Positions 8,847 through 18,451 of a stretch of DNA of 64,000 nt are shown here, in pieces (the first letter of the stretch is position 1; each line of letters opens with the position of its first letter). Below the pieces are notes generated by a model that saw only the letters and a list, made by a program, of their open reading frames with translations, searched no databases and had not been told where the DNA came from. This DNA is from Amycolatopsis arida (lineage in GTDB: Bacteria; Actinomycetota; Actinomycetes; Mycobacteriales; Pseudonocardiaceae): assembly GCF_900115565.1 (NCBI RefSeq), contig NZ_FOWW01000001.1:124001-188000 (forward strand), given 5' to 3'. The position numbers were made by a program, and so were the translations under genes.

Positions 8847-9064
8847 CGGCTGCGCTCCTCCCTCGCTGGCGCTCGGTCGATGCTCGCCGGTCGTCGTGCG
8901 GCGGTGTCTGTGGGCCGCGCTCCTCCCGGCTGCGCTCCTCCCTCGCTGGCGCTCGGTCGATGCTCGCCGGTCGTCGTGCGGCGGTGTCTGTGGGCCGCGC
9001 TCCTTCCGGCTGCGCTCCTCCCTCGCTGGCGCTCGGTCGATGCTCGCCGGTCGTCGTGCGGCGG
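8847..9064. repeat. 80-bp tandem repeat, 2.7 copies
   Basis: Near-identical units start at 8847, 8927 and 9007 with a period of exactly 80 bp. The third breaks off at 9064. The core is TCGCTGGCGCTCGGTCGATG. A diverged copy of about 77 bp lies 45 kb away at 53704-53780, overlapping the 3' end of cobQ. This points to a dispersed genomic repeat that has been locally amplified here. There are no spacers, so it is not CRISPR. Confidence 0.92.
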
Positions 9065-9102
9065 CGACGTTTCGGGATCGGACGAAACGCCACGGGTGGC
9101 CG

Positions 9103-9118
9103 GAAACGTACCCGTAAC
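9103..9118 (+). promoter_or_regulatory. Candidate GlnR half-sites upstream of amt
   Basis: GAAAC-n6-GTAAC lies 112 bases before the amt start. Actinobacterial GlnR boxes alternate gTnAC and GaAAC half-sites spaced by 6 bases, and amt-glnK-glnD is a classic GlnR target. Only one adjacent pair matches well, so this is a tentative call. Confidence 0.35.
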
Positions 9119-9229
9119 ATCCCCGGCCGCTTGGTTCACCGTGCCGAAACGTGCGGCGTCATCCCGCGCAACACGGCTTTCCCATGCTGTCCGGCAACTC
9201 GAACCCGTGATCGGCTCGAAGGAGGAAGC

Positions 9230-10848
<1,619 letters not shown>

Positions 10849-10857
10849 CCGGGACCG

Positions 10858-13203
10858 GTGGCCATGGGGGAGGGTGCCCAGGACAGCCCCGGGACCATCG
10901 CGGGGGGACTCGCCGAGGCGGCCGAGCGGCTGCTCGCCGGCCGGCACGGCCGGCTCGGGGCCGGTGCGCTGCGAGTGGCGCTGGTCGACCTCTACGAGTT
11001 CTGGTTGCGCAGGGCCGCCGCGGCGGCCGGCGTCGACACCGCCGATCCCGGTGTCGCGCTGGCCGCCGTCGGCGGCCTCGGCCGGCGGGAGCTGGTGCCG
11101 TTCGCCGACCTCGACCTCGTGTTGCTCCACAATGGAAACAACGCGGTCGGGGAGATCGCCGACGCGCTGTGGTATCCGCTGTGGGACGCGAAGGTCGGGC
11201 TCGACCACGCGGTCCGCACCCCGGGCCAGGCGTTGCAGGTGGCCGCCGAGGACCTGCGCACCGCGATGGGCCTGCTCGACCTGCGGCACCTCGCCGGCGA
11301 CGCCGGGCTCACCGAGCGGCTGGCGACCGCCGCTCGGGACCAGTGGCGGCGCACGGCGCGCACCCGGCTGCCGGAGCTGGCGGCGGCCGCGCGGCAGCGC
11401 TGGCACCGCAGCGGCGAGATCGCGCAGGTCGCCGAGCCCGACCTCAAGCACGGCAGGGGCGGGCTGCGCGACCTCGGGCTGCTCGACGCGTTCGCCGCCG
11501 CACAGCTGGCCGACCGGCCGGGTGAGGAGCTGCGCGACGCCCGTCGGCTGCTGCTCGACGTGCGCACCGAGCTGCGCCGCGAGCTGCGCAGGGCCAGGGA
11601 CGTGCTCGGCGCCGCCGACGCCGACCAGGTGGCCGCCGAGCTGGGCTTCGGCGACCGGTTCGCGCTGGCCCGCGAGCTGTCCGGGGCGGGAAGGGCGGTG
11701 GCCTACGCGGTGGACGTCGCGTTGCGCGCCGCCGAGCCCGCGCCGCGCACCCGGTTCGGCCGGCGCCCGGTGCGCACCCCGCTGGACGACGGCGTGGTGC
11801 TGCACGGCGCCGAGGTGGCACTGGCCCGCGACGCCGTCCCGGCCCGAGACCCCGGTTTGCTGCTGCGGGTGGCGGCCGCGTCGGCCCGGTCCGGCCGGCC
11901 GATCGCGCACGGCACACTGCGCACCCTGGCCGACACCGCGCCCGAGCTGCGCGCCCCGTGGCCAGCGGCCGCGCGGCAGGCGCTGACCGAGCTGCTCGGC
12001 GCGGGGGAGGGGCTGGTCGGCGCGGTGGAGGCGTTGGACCGCACCGGGTTGTGGGCTCGGCTGTTCCCGGAGTGGGGCGCGGTGCGCGACCTGCCGCCGC
12101 GCGAGCCGGTGCACTCCTGGACCGTCGATCGCCACCTGGTGCAGACCTGCGTCGAGGCGGCCAGCCTCGCTACCACGGTGTCCCGCCCCGACCTGCTCCT
12201 GCTCGGCGCGCTGCTGCACGACATCGGCAAGGGCAGGGACACCGACCACTCCGAGTTGGGCGCGAAGATCGCCGGCCAGGTCGCCGGCCGGACAGGACTG
12301 CCCGAACCGGACGTCGCGCTGGTCGCCGCGATGGTGCGCCACCACCTGCTGCTGGTGCACACCGCCACCCGCAGGGACATCGGCGAGCCGGAGACCGTGC
12401 ACCGGGTGGCCGCCGCGCTCGGCGACGACCCCGTGCTGCTCGAGCTGCTGCACGCGCTCACCACGGCCGACTCGCGGGCCACCGGACCCGGCGTGTGGAC
12501 GGACTGGAAGGCCGGGCTGGTCGGCGAGCTGGTCGCCCGGTGCCGCGAGGCGATGCACGGCACCGGGCCGGTCGCGCCAGAGCCGGCAGACCCGGACCGG
12601 CGCGCGCTGGTCGCCGCCGCGGTGCGCACCGGCCAGGGCCAGGTGCGCATCGACACCGCCGGCAACGTCGCCACCATCACCCTCGCCGTGCCGGCCCCGG
12701 CCGAGCTGCTCGCGCCCGCCGCCGGGGTGCTCGCGCTGCACTCGCTGGAGGTGCACTCGGCCGCGCTGCGCGCCCACGACGGCGGCAGGGTCGGCGTGTT
12801 CACCGCGTCGCCGAAGTTCGGCTCGCTCCCGGACGGCACCCTGCTGCGCGAGCAGCTCACCAGGGCGGTCGCCGGCGGGCTCGCGCTGGCCGGGCGGTTG
12901 GCCGGCAAGGAGCGCGACTACCCGGCGCCGGCCGCGCCGGCGCGGCCGAAGGTGCTGTGGTTCGACGACGAGGCGGCCGGCCACGATACCGTCGTCCTCG
13001 AGTTACGCGCCCCCGACCGGATCGGCCTGCTGTACCGGGTGGCCGGCGCGCTGCGCGGGTGCGGCGCCGAGGTGCGCTGGGCCAGGGTGGCCACGCTGGG
13101 CGGCGCCGTGGTCGACTCCTTCGCCGTCTCACCCTCCTCGGGCGGGCTCGACCAGGCGTGGCGGGACCGCGTGGAGAAGGCCGTGCTCGCCGCCACCGAG
13201 TAA
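10858..13203 (+). CDS. glnD: PII nucleotidyltransferase / nucleotide-removing enzyme GlnD
   Basis: A 781-residue sensor enzyme. The nucleotidyltransferase motif GGLGRREL with metal ligands in ADLDLVLL lies at 72-90. An HD hydrolase domain with LLHDIGKGRDTDHSELG lies near 454. Two C-terminal ACT domains follow, the second being VVLELRAPDRIGLLYRVAG, for glutamine sensing. GlnD modifies GlnB under nitrogen limitation and demodifies it when glutamine is high. It is shorter than the enterobacterial enzyme (about 890), as is normal in actinobacteria. The start GTG 10858 lies 9 bases after glnB; an ATG at 10864 is also possible. Confidence 0.94.
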   Translation: MAMGEGAQDSPGTIAGGLAEAAERLLAGRHGRLGAGALRVALVDLYEFWLRRAAAAAGVDTADPGVALAAVGGLGRRELVPFADLDLVLLHNGNNAVGEIADALWYPLWDAKVGLDHAVRTPGQALQVAAEDLRTAMGLLDLRHLAGDAGLTERLATAARDQWRRTARTRLPELAAAARQRWHRSGEIAQVAEPDLKHGRGGLRDLGLLDAFAAAQLADRPGEELRDARRLLLDVRTELRRELRRARDVLGAADADQVAAELGFGDRFALARELSGAGRAVAYAVDVALRAAEPAPRTRFGRRPVRTPLDDGVVLHGAEVALARDAVPARDPGLLLRVAAASARSGRPIAHGTLRTLADTAPELRAPWPAAARQALTELLGAGEGLVGAVEALDRTGLWARLFPEWGAVRDLPPREPVHSWTVDRHLVQTCVEAASLATTVSRPDLLLLGALLHDIGKGRDTDHSELGAKIAGQVAGRTGLPEPDVALVAAMVRHHLLLVHTATRRDIGEPETVHRVAAALGDDPVLLELLHALTTADSRATGPGVWTDWKAGLVGELVARCREAMHGTGPVAPEPADPDRRALVAAAVRTGQGQVRIDTAGNVATITLAVPAPAELLAPAAGVLALHSLEVHSAALRAHDGGRVGVFTASPKFGSLPDGTLLREQLTRAVAGGLALAGRLAGKERDYPAPAAPARPKVLWFDDEAAGHDTVVLELRAPDRIGLLYRVAGALRGCGAEVRWARVATLGGAVVDSFAVSPSSGGLDQAWRDRVEKAVLAATE

Positions 13204-13260
13204 CCGCCGGGCTCGGGGTGTCGGGCGGGTGGATCGCGCACGGGGTGGCAGGATGTCCGC

Positions 13261-13626
13261 ATGCCCGAGACAGGTCCCGAGATCGGCGCGGGAGTGTCGG
13301 CCACCGTGGCCGCCACCCACCTGGAGGCCTGCGCCGCCGAGCTGGCCGTGACCGGGGTGGGCACGGTCGCCGACCTGGCCGAGGTGCTCCGCCGGCTCAC
13401 CGCGAGCCAGCGGCACCTCGCCGCGGCGCTGACGCACCTGGCCGGCCTGGTGCGCGACGGCGACGCCGAGGGGCTGGCCACCGCGCCGGCGCCGGACCTG
13501 GAGGCACTCACCGAGGTCCTGCATGCCGCGGCCACCGCGTCCGGCTGCGCCGCCGACGCCCTCGCCGAAAGCGCGCCCGTGTTACGAACACTAGTGCGAA
13601 CGGACGACGAGAACACCCATTTGTAG
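13261..13626 (+). CDS. Small helical hypothetical protein
   Basis: A 121-residue acidic, Ala-rich protein predicted to be almost wholly helical, with no signal peptide, membrane segment or catalytic motif. It follows glnD by 57 bases in the same direction and precedes ku. I do not recognise a family. The codon pattern (third positions almost all G or C) matches real genes of the window, and the ATG follows a weak GGCAGG-type site. It could be a lineage-specific DNA- or protein-binding helical bundle, but nothing in the sequence proves that. Confidence 0.6.
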   Translation: MPETGPEIGAGVSATVAATHLEACAAELAVTGVGTVADLAEVLRRLTASQRHLAAALTHLAGLVRDGDAEGLATAPAPDLEALTEVLHAAATASGCAADALAESAPVLRTLVRTDDENTHL

Positions 13627-13692
13627 CTTTCGCCGCACCCGTTCCGTTAATTAGGCTCGTGGTATTCGTGAGCTGCGGCGGGGAGGAAATTG

Positions 13693-14553
13693 ATGCGCGC
13701 GGTGTGGAAGGGCACGATCGGCTACGGCGACTTCGCGGTTCCGGTGCGCGCCTACGGCGCGGTCTCCGAGCAGGGCACCGGGCTGAACCTGGTGCACACC
13801 GCGGACGGCGGGCGGATCCGGCACCGGCGGGTCTGCGAAATCGACGGTGCCGAGGTGCCCGCCGCGGAGGTCGGCAAGGGCGCGGTGCTGCCCGGCGGCT
13901 CGGTGGTGGTGCTCACCGACGACGATGTCGATCGACTGCCGTTACCCACCGCCAGCGGTATCGAGATCTGCGGATTCGCCCCGATGGAGCAGATCGACCC
14001 GATCTACTTCGCCCGCAGCTATCACCTCGAGCCCGAGGTCTCCGGGACCCGCGCCTACGTCCTGCTCAGCGAGGCGCTGCAGCAGACCGGCAAGGTCGCG
14101 GTGGTCAAGGTCGCGCTGCGGCAGCGCGAGACGCTGGGCGTGCTGCGGGTGCGGGACCAGGTGATCGTGCTGGCGACCATGCACTGGCCGGAGGAGGTCC
14201 GCACCCCCGACTTCCCGTTCCTGCACGAGGACGTCGACGTGCGGCTGCCGGACGTGCGCAGGGCCGCCGAAATGATCGACCGGCTGGCCGGCGACTTCGA
14301 GCCGGGCCGCTACACCGACCGGTACCAGGAGGCGCTCACCGCGCTCGTCGAGGCCAAGGCCGAGGGCGGCGAGGTGGCGCACCCCGCCGGCCCCGCCCAA
14401 CAGGAGGCGGTCACCGAACTGCTCTCCGCGTTGGGGGACAGCGGGGCTGCCGTGCGCAGGGCGCGGGCCGCGGCCCGCGAGGCCGCCGAGGCCAAGGCGG
14501 CCGCGACCAGGGCCGCCCGCCGCACCCGGGACGCCGCCGACGCTCGCCGCTAG
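13693..14553 (+). CDS. ku: Ku, DNA end-binding protein of non-homologous end joining
   Basis: A 286-residue bacterial Ku. It has the N-terminal barrel (MRAVWKGTIGYGDFAVPVR), the core segment PIYFARSYHLEPE followed by a YVLLSEAL helix, and a basic, Ala-rich C-terminal tail (KAAATRAARRTRDA) such as mediates end bridging and LigD recruitment. Ku homodimers bind double-strand DNA ends. The ATG at 13693 with GGGAGG 7 bases upstream is preferred to the TTG one codon before. No ligD ligase gene is present in this window, so its partner must be elsewhere. Transcription probably ends at the hairpin 10 bases after the stop. Confidence 0.93.
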   Translation: MRAVWKGTIGYGDFAVPVRAYGAVSEQGTGLNLVHTADGGRIRHRRVCEIDGAEVPAAEVGKGAVLPGGSVVVLTDDDVDRLPLPTASGIEICGFAPMEQIDPIYFARSYHLEPEVSGTRAYVLLSEALQQTGKVAVVKVALRQRETLGVLRVRDQVIVLATMHWPEEVRTPDFPFLHEDVDVRLPDVRRAAEMIDRLAGDFEPGRYTDRYQEALTALVEAKAEGGEVAHPAGPAQQEAVTELLSALGDSGAAVRRARAAAREAAEAKAAATRAARRTRDAADARR

Positions 14554-14562
14554 TGGACCCAT

Positions 14563-14585
14563 GCCATGAAGGTGGCCTTCATGGC
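14563..14585 (+). terminator. Perfect hairpin after ku
   Basis: GCCATGAAGG (14563-14572) and CCTTCATGGC (14576-14585) form a perfect 10-bp stem with a TGG loop, followed by GTTTGGGG. It sits directly after the ku stop and is a good terminator candidate. The same palindrome may be a dispersed element in this lineage. Confidence 0.65.
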
Positions 14586-14946
14586 GTTTGGGGCAGGGTC
14601 ACCGAGTAGGTCGCCCCACGCCCGGATTGCGTAGTCCTACCCACCCCTACTTGGGGAGCTTCACGCTGCCGACATTCCCCCGCCAACCGGCAGGCTGAAG
14701 GCATCGCGCGGACGGCGATGCCGGAAGGAAACGCCCCGCCAGGTACTGGGGGTCTGGCGGCGCGGGGCCGATGATCGGCACCACCCGCGCGGGACCGGCC
14801 GTCCGGCCGGCCCGAGGAGGGAGCGGGCCGGCCGGACGCGCCACCGGGGACGTGCCGTGCCACCCGGGTCGCCGGGGACGACTACCCTCGGGGGAGCCGG
14901 CCGTGCGTGCCGGCACCTGACCACGAGCTCGCTGGAGTGCCCACCC
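14586..14946. other. Long intergenic region before ffh
   Basis: About 360 bases without a supported gene. The segment holds a very stable inverted repeat (14800-14838) and the ffh promoter and leader. An in-frame upward extension of ffh to 14857 exists but lacks the Ffh fold and is not used. A GCCGGAAGGAAACG stretch near 14717 resembles the SRP RNA apical loop, but the flanks do not pair as they should. Confidence 0.7.
14800..14838. promoter_or_regulatory. 15-bp perfect inverted repeat with purine loop upstream of ffh
   Basis: CGTCCGGCCGGCCCG (14800-14814) is the exact reverse complement of 14824-14838, with the 9-base loop AGGAGGGAG. It lies about 110 bases before the ffh start codon. It could be a 5'-UTR structure, a terminator of an upstream transcript or a protein-binding palindrome. 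Confidence 0.55.
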
Positions 14947-16485
14947 GTGTTCGACACCCTTTCCGACCGGCTCACCTCCGTACTGCAGAACCTGCGCGGC
15001 AAGGGGAAGCTGACCGAGGCCGACATCGACGCCACCGCGCGCGAGATCCGCATCGCGCTGCTGGAGGCCGACGTGGCGCTGCCCGTGGTGCGGGAGTTCA
15101 TCGCGCAGGTCAAGCAGCGGGCGAAGGGCGCGGAGGTCTCCGGCGCGCTCAACCCGGCCCAGCAGGTCGTGAAGATCGTCAACGAGGAGCTCGTCGCCAT
15201 TCTCGGCGGCGAGACCCGCCGGCTGACCCTCGCCAAGACCCCGCCGACCGTCATCATGCTGGCCGGTCTGCAGGGCTCCGGTAAGACCACGCTGGCCGGC
15301 AAGCTGGCCCGCTGGCTCAAGGAGCAGGGCCACGCGCCGCTGCTGGTGGCCTGCGACCTGCAGCGGCCCAACGCGGTGACCCAGCTCCAGGTGGTCGGCG
15401 AGCGCGCCGGGGTGCCGACGTTCGCCCCGGAGCCGGGCAACGGCGTCGGCGACCCGGTGGACGTGGCCCGTCGCGGCGTCGAGGAGGCCAGGCGGGCCCA
15501 GCACGACGTGGTGATCGTCGACACCGCCGGCCGGTTGGGCGTCGACGAGGAGTTGATGCGGCAGGCCGCCGACATCCGCGACGCCGTCCAGCCGGACGAG
15601 ACGCTGTTCGTGGTCGACGCGATGATCGGTCAGGACGCGGTGACCACGGCGGAGGCGTTCCGCGACGGCGTGGGCTTCTCCGGCGTGGTGCTCACCAAGT
15701 TGGACGGCGACGCCCGCGGCGGTGCGGCGCTGTCGGTGCGGCACGTCACCGGGCGGCCGATCCTGTTCGCCTCCAACGGTGAGAAGCTCGAGGACTTCGA
15801 CACCTTCCACCCCGACCGGATGGCCAGCCGGATCCTCGGGATGGGCGACGTGCTGACCCTGATCGAGCAGGCCGAGCGGGCGTTCGACCAGGAGAAGGCG
15901 GAGAAGGCCGCCGCCAAGCTGGGCGCCGGCGAGCTGACCCTGGAGGACTTCCTCGAGCAGATGCTCGCGGTGCGCAAGATGGGCCCGATCGGCAACCTGC
16001 TCGGCATGCTGCCCGGCGCGGGGCAGATGAAGGACCAACTCGCGCAGGTCGACGACAAGCAGCTCGACCGGGTGCAGGCGATCATCCGCGGGATGACCCC
16101 GGCGGAGCGGGCCGACCCGAAGATGATCAACGCCTCCCGCCGGCAGCGCATCGCCAGGGGCTCCGGCGTCGCGGTGCGCGAGGTGAACGACCTGGTCAAC
16201 CGGTTCTTCGAGGCCAAGAAGATGATGCAGCAGATGGCCGGCCGGTTCGGTCTCGGCGGCGGGGTCGGTGGCGGCAAGAAGAACCGCAAGGGCAAGAAGG
16301 GGAAGAAGGGCAAGGGGCGCGGCCCCACCCAGCCGAAGGTGCGCGGCGGCTTCCCCGGGGGCCTGCCCGGCGGCTTCCCGCCCGCCGGCGGCGCGCCCGG
16401 CCTGCCGCAACTCGGCGGTGGCGGGCTGAACGACCTGCCACCCGGCTTCGACCCGAGCAAGCTCAAGCTGCCGAAGAACAAGTAG
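14947..16485 (+). CDS. ffh: Signal recognition particle GTPase
   Basis: A 512-residue SRP54 protein. The N domain (1-90) is followed by the G domain with GLQGSGKTTLAGKLA (P-loop from 107), DLQRPNAVTQL, DTAGR and TKLDGDARGG, then the methionine-rich M domain with MLAVRKMGPIGNLLGMLPG and the RNA-binding helix ending SRRQRIARGSG. The C-terminus carries a long Lys-rich then Gly/Pro-rich tail (from about 430), longer than in E. coli but usual in actinobacteria. With 4.5S RNA it delivers membrane proteins to FtsY and SecYEG. The GTG at 14947 gives the canonical MFDTLSDRL start. ftsY is not in this window. Confidence 0.96.
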   Translation: MFDTLSDRLTSVLQNLRGKGKLTEADIDATAREIRIALLEADVALPVVREFIAQVKQRAKGAEVSGALNPAQQVVKIVNEELVAILGGETRRLTLAKTPPTVIMLAGLQGSGKTTLAGKLARWLKEQGHAPLLVACDLQRPNAVTQLQVVGERAGVPTFAPEPGNGVGDPVDVARRGVEEARRAQHDVVIVDTAGRLGVDEELMRQAADIRDAVQPDETLFVVDAMIGQDAVTTAEAFRDGVGFSGVVLTKLDGDARGGAALSVRHVTGRPILFASNGEKLEDFDTFHPDRMASRILGMGDVLTLIEQAERAFDQEKAEKAAAKLGAGELTLEDFLEQMLAVRKMGPIGNLLGMLPGAGQMKDQLAQVDDKQLDRVQAIIRGMTPAERADPKMINASRRQRIARGSGVAVREVNDLVNRFFEAKKMMQQMAGRFGLGGGVGGGKKNRKGKKGKKGKGRGPTQPKVRGGFPGGLPGGFPPAGGAPGLPQLGGGGLNDLPPGFDPSKLKLPKNK

Positions 16486-16491
16486 CCCGCC

Positions 16492-17556
16492 GTGCGGCTG
16501 CGCGGTGTGGTGCTGCCCGAGGGCGAGCACCGGGAGCTGTGGATCACGGATGGGCGGATCGGTGTCGAGCCGGTGCCGGACGCGCCGACGCTGGTCGAGG
16601 ACGGGTTCCTCGTGCCGGGACTGGTCGACGCGCACTGCCACCCCGGTATCGGCCCCGGCGGACCGGTGTCCCTGGACGAGGCGGCCGAGCAGGCCCGGAC
16701 CGACCGGGACGCCGGCACGCTGCTGATCCGCGACTGCGGCGTGCCGATCGACATCCGGCCGCTGCACGCCAGGCCCGACTTGCCCAGGATCATCTCGGCC
16801 GGGCGGCACCTCGCCCTGCCCAAGCGGTACATCCCCGGCCTCGGGATCGAGCTCGACTCTCCCGACCAGCTGCCGGCCGCGGTGGCCGAGCAGGCCGCGG
16901 CCGGCGACGGCTGGGTCAAGCTGGTCGGCGACTGGATCGACCGGTCGGTGGGCGACCTGGCGCCGCTGTGGCCGGAGGACGTGCTGGCCGAGGCGGTGGC
17001 GGTGGCGCACGCCGCCGGGGCCAGGGTCACCGCGCACGTGTTCGGTGAGGACGCGCTGCCCGGCCTGCTCGCCGCCGGCATCGACTGCCTCGAGCACGGT
17101 ACCGGCCTGGACGAGTCGCAGATCGCCGAGCTGGCTCGCCGGGGCACCGCGCTGGTGCCCACTCTGATCAACATCGCGAACTTCCCGGGCATCGCCGACC
17201 GTGCGGGCAGGTACCCCACCTACGCCGCGCACATGCGGGCCCTGCACGACAGGGTGGACGAGACCGTCGGGGCGGCGATCGCGGCCGGGGTGCCGGTGTA
17301 CGCGGGCAGCGACGCCGGCGGCATGGTCGAGCACGGGCGGCTGGTGGACGAGGTCGAGGCCCTGCACCGCGCCGGGATGACCGTCGAGCAGGCGCTCGGC
17401 GCCGCGTCGTGGGCCGCCCGTGCCTGGCTCGGCCACCCCGGGATCACCACCGGCGCCCCGGCCGACCTGCTGGTCTTGGACACCGACCCGCGCGAGGATC
17501 TCGGCGTGCTGCGCCACCCGCGGCACATCATCCTGCGCGGCACCGTCGTGCGCTGA
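16492..17556 (+). CDS. Amidohydrolase-superfamily protein next to ffh
   Basis: A 354-residue metal-dependent hydrolase with GLVDAHCHPGIG (first metal motif), VTAHVFG and CLEHGTGLD (further His ligands) and GSDAGG (the Asp) in the order of imidazolonepropionase/prolidase-type amidohydrolases. The substrate is unknown. It starts 6 bases after ffh, and the same ffh-amidohydrolase pairing exists in mycobacteria (Rv2916c-Rv2915c, from memory), so the association is old. There is no export signal; it should be cytoplasmic. Confidence 0.85.
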   Translation: MRLRGVVLPEGEHRELWITDGRIGVEPVPDAPTLVEDGFLVPGLVDAHCHPGIGPGGPVSLDEAAEQARTDRDAGTLLIRDCGVPIDIRPLHARPDLPRIISAGRHLALPKRYIPGLGIELDSPDQLPAAVAEQAAAGDGWVKLVGDWIDRSVGDLAPLWPEDVLAEAVAVAHAAGARVTAHVFGEDALPGLLAAGIDCLEHGTGLDESQIAELARRGTALVPTLINIANFPGIADRAGRYPTYAAHMRALHDRVDETVGAAIAAGVPVYAGSDAGGMVEHGRLVDEVEALHRAGMTVEQALGAASWAARAWLGHPGITTGAPADLLVLDTDPREDLGVLRHPRHIILRGTVVR

Positions 17557-17650
17557 TCGCCGCCGTCCCTCCGGGTGCTCACGGCCCCATGTCGGCCGAT
17601 CGCACGCTGCCACATACGGTGATGGCGACGGCATGGTGGAGGGAGGTTCG

Positions 17651-18397
17651 GTGGTCGACGACCGGGAGGACCCACCACCCTCGGTCCGCGCCGCGACGGT
17701 CCTCGGCGCGCACTGGGGCCTCCTGGCGTTCTTCGCCGGGATCGGCGGCTACTACCTGCTCACCCTGGTCATGGCCGTCGTGCTGGCCGGGCACGTCGAC
17801 GTGGGCGACCCACTGCAACCGCGCGAGCTCGGCCCGGTGATCCTGCTGGCGTTCCTGCCGAACCTGCTGCTCGGGCTCGGCCCGGTGGTCGGCTCCCGGC
17901 TGCGCGGACGCGGCCCGCGCGCCGACTTCGGCCTCGTGCCGACCGCCCGCGACGTCAAGGTCGGGCTCGCCTGCGGCGGCTTCGCCCTGCTCGCCGGTTA
18001 CCTGCTCAACCTGCTGCTGCTCGGCACCTACGGCCCCGAGCGGATGTTCGAGGGACCGCTGGCGGACCTCTCCTCCGGCCTCGGCGACTCGCTCGGCTGG
18101 CTGGTCGTCGCCGCGGTGATCGTCGTGCTGGTCGCGCCGGTCACCGAGGAACTGCTGTTCCGCGGCGCGCTGTGGAACGCGCTCGACCACCACCGGGTGC
18201 CGCCGTGGGCGATCCTGCTGTTCACCGCGCTGGTCTTCGCGCACCTGCACGACCAGCCGGCCCGCACGATCGCGTTGCTCGGCCAGGGGGTGGCCATCGG
18301 TGCCGCGCGGCTGATCACCGGGCGCACCGGCGCGAGCGTCGTCGCGCACGCCGCCAACAACCTGCCACCCGCCCTGCTGTTGTTCGCCGCGCCCTGA
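17651..18397 (+). CDS. CPBP family intramembrane metalloprotease (first of two)
   Basis: A 248-residue polytopic membrane protein of the CPBP (Abi/Rce1-like) family. The three signatures are EELLFRG, FAHLH and HAANN, and about seven hydrophobic segments can be drawn. Rce1-type members cleave prenylated or other membrane peptides; in bacteria most substrates are unknown. The GTG at 17651 is chosen because GGAGGGAGG lies 5 bases upstream; an ATG at 17633 is the alternative. A second, distinct CPBP gene follows in the same direction, so the two may act together. Confidence 0.85.
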   Translation: MVDDREDPPPSVRAATVLGAHWGLLAFFAGIGGYYLLTLVMAVVLAGHVDVGDPLQPRELGPVILLAFLPNLLLGLGPVVGSRLRGRGPRADFGLVPTARDVKVGLACGGFALLAGYLLNLLLLGTYGPERMFEGPLADLSSGLGDSLGWLVVAAVIVVLVAPVTEELLFRGALWNALDHHRVPPWAILLFTALVFAHLHDQPARTIALLGQGVAIGAARLITGRTGASVVAHAANNLPPALLLFAAP

Positions 18398-18451
18398 GCG
18401 CGGCAACGACTAGGCTCGACAGAGTCCCTGCCGCTGACCAGGAGGAACGGC

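Larger units (their letters stand above)
8820..9229. other. Intergenic region with repeat array and amt promoter region
   Basis: These 410 bases separate the reverse-strand rRNA methylase gene from amt. They hold the 80-bp tandem array, an inverted repeat CGTTTC/GAAACG around 9069-9088, a GlnR-like half-site pair and the amt leader. The open frames crossing the array are repeat translations and show no protein features. Confidence 0.8.

Noticed and set aside
8847-9064. CRISPR array
   Set aside because: The 80-bp units are directly adjacent, with no unique spacers, and no cas gene is in the window.
8441-9229. Longer N-terminus for the ammonium transporter
   Set aside because: The extension translates the 80-bp repeats and the antisense of the rRNA methylase; GTG 9230 has a strong ribosome site and begins the first membrane helix.
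14586-14946. 4.5S (SRP) RNA gene next to ffh
   Set aside because: A GCCGGAAGGAAACG stretch resembles the apical loop, but the conserved flanks of helix 8 are missing and the sides do not pair.
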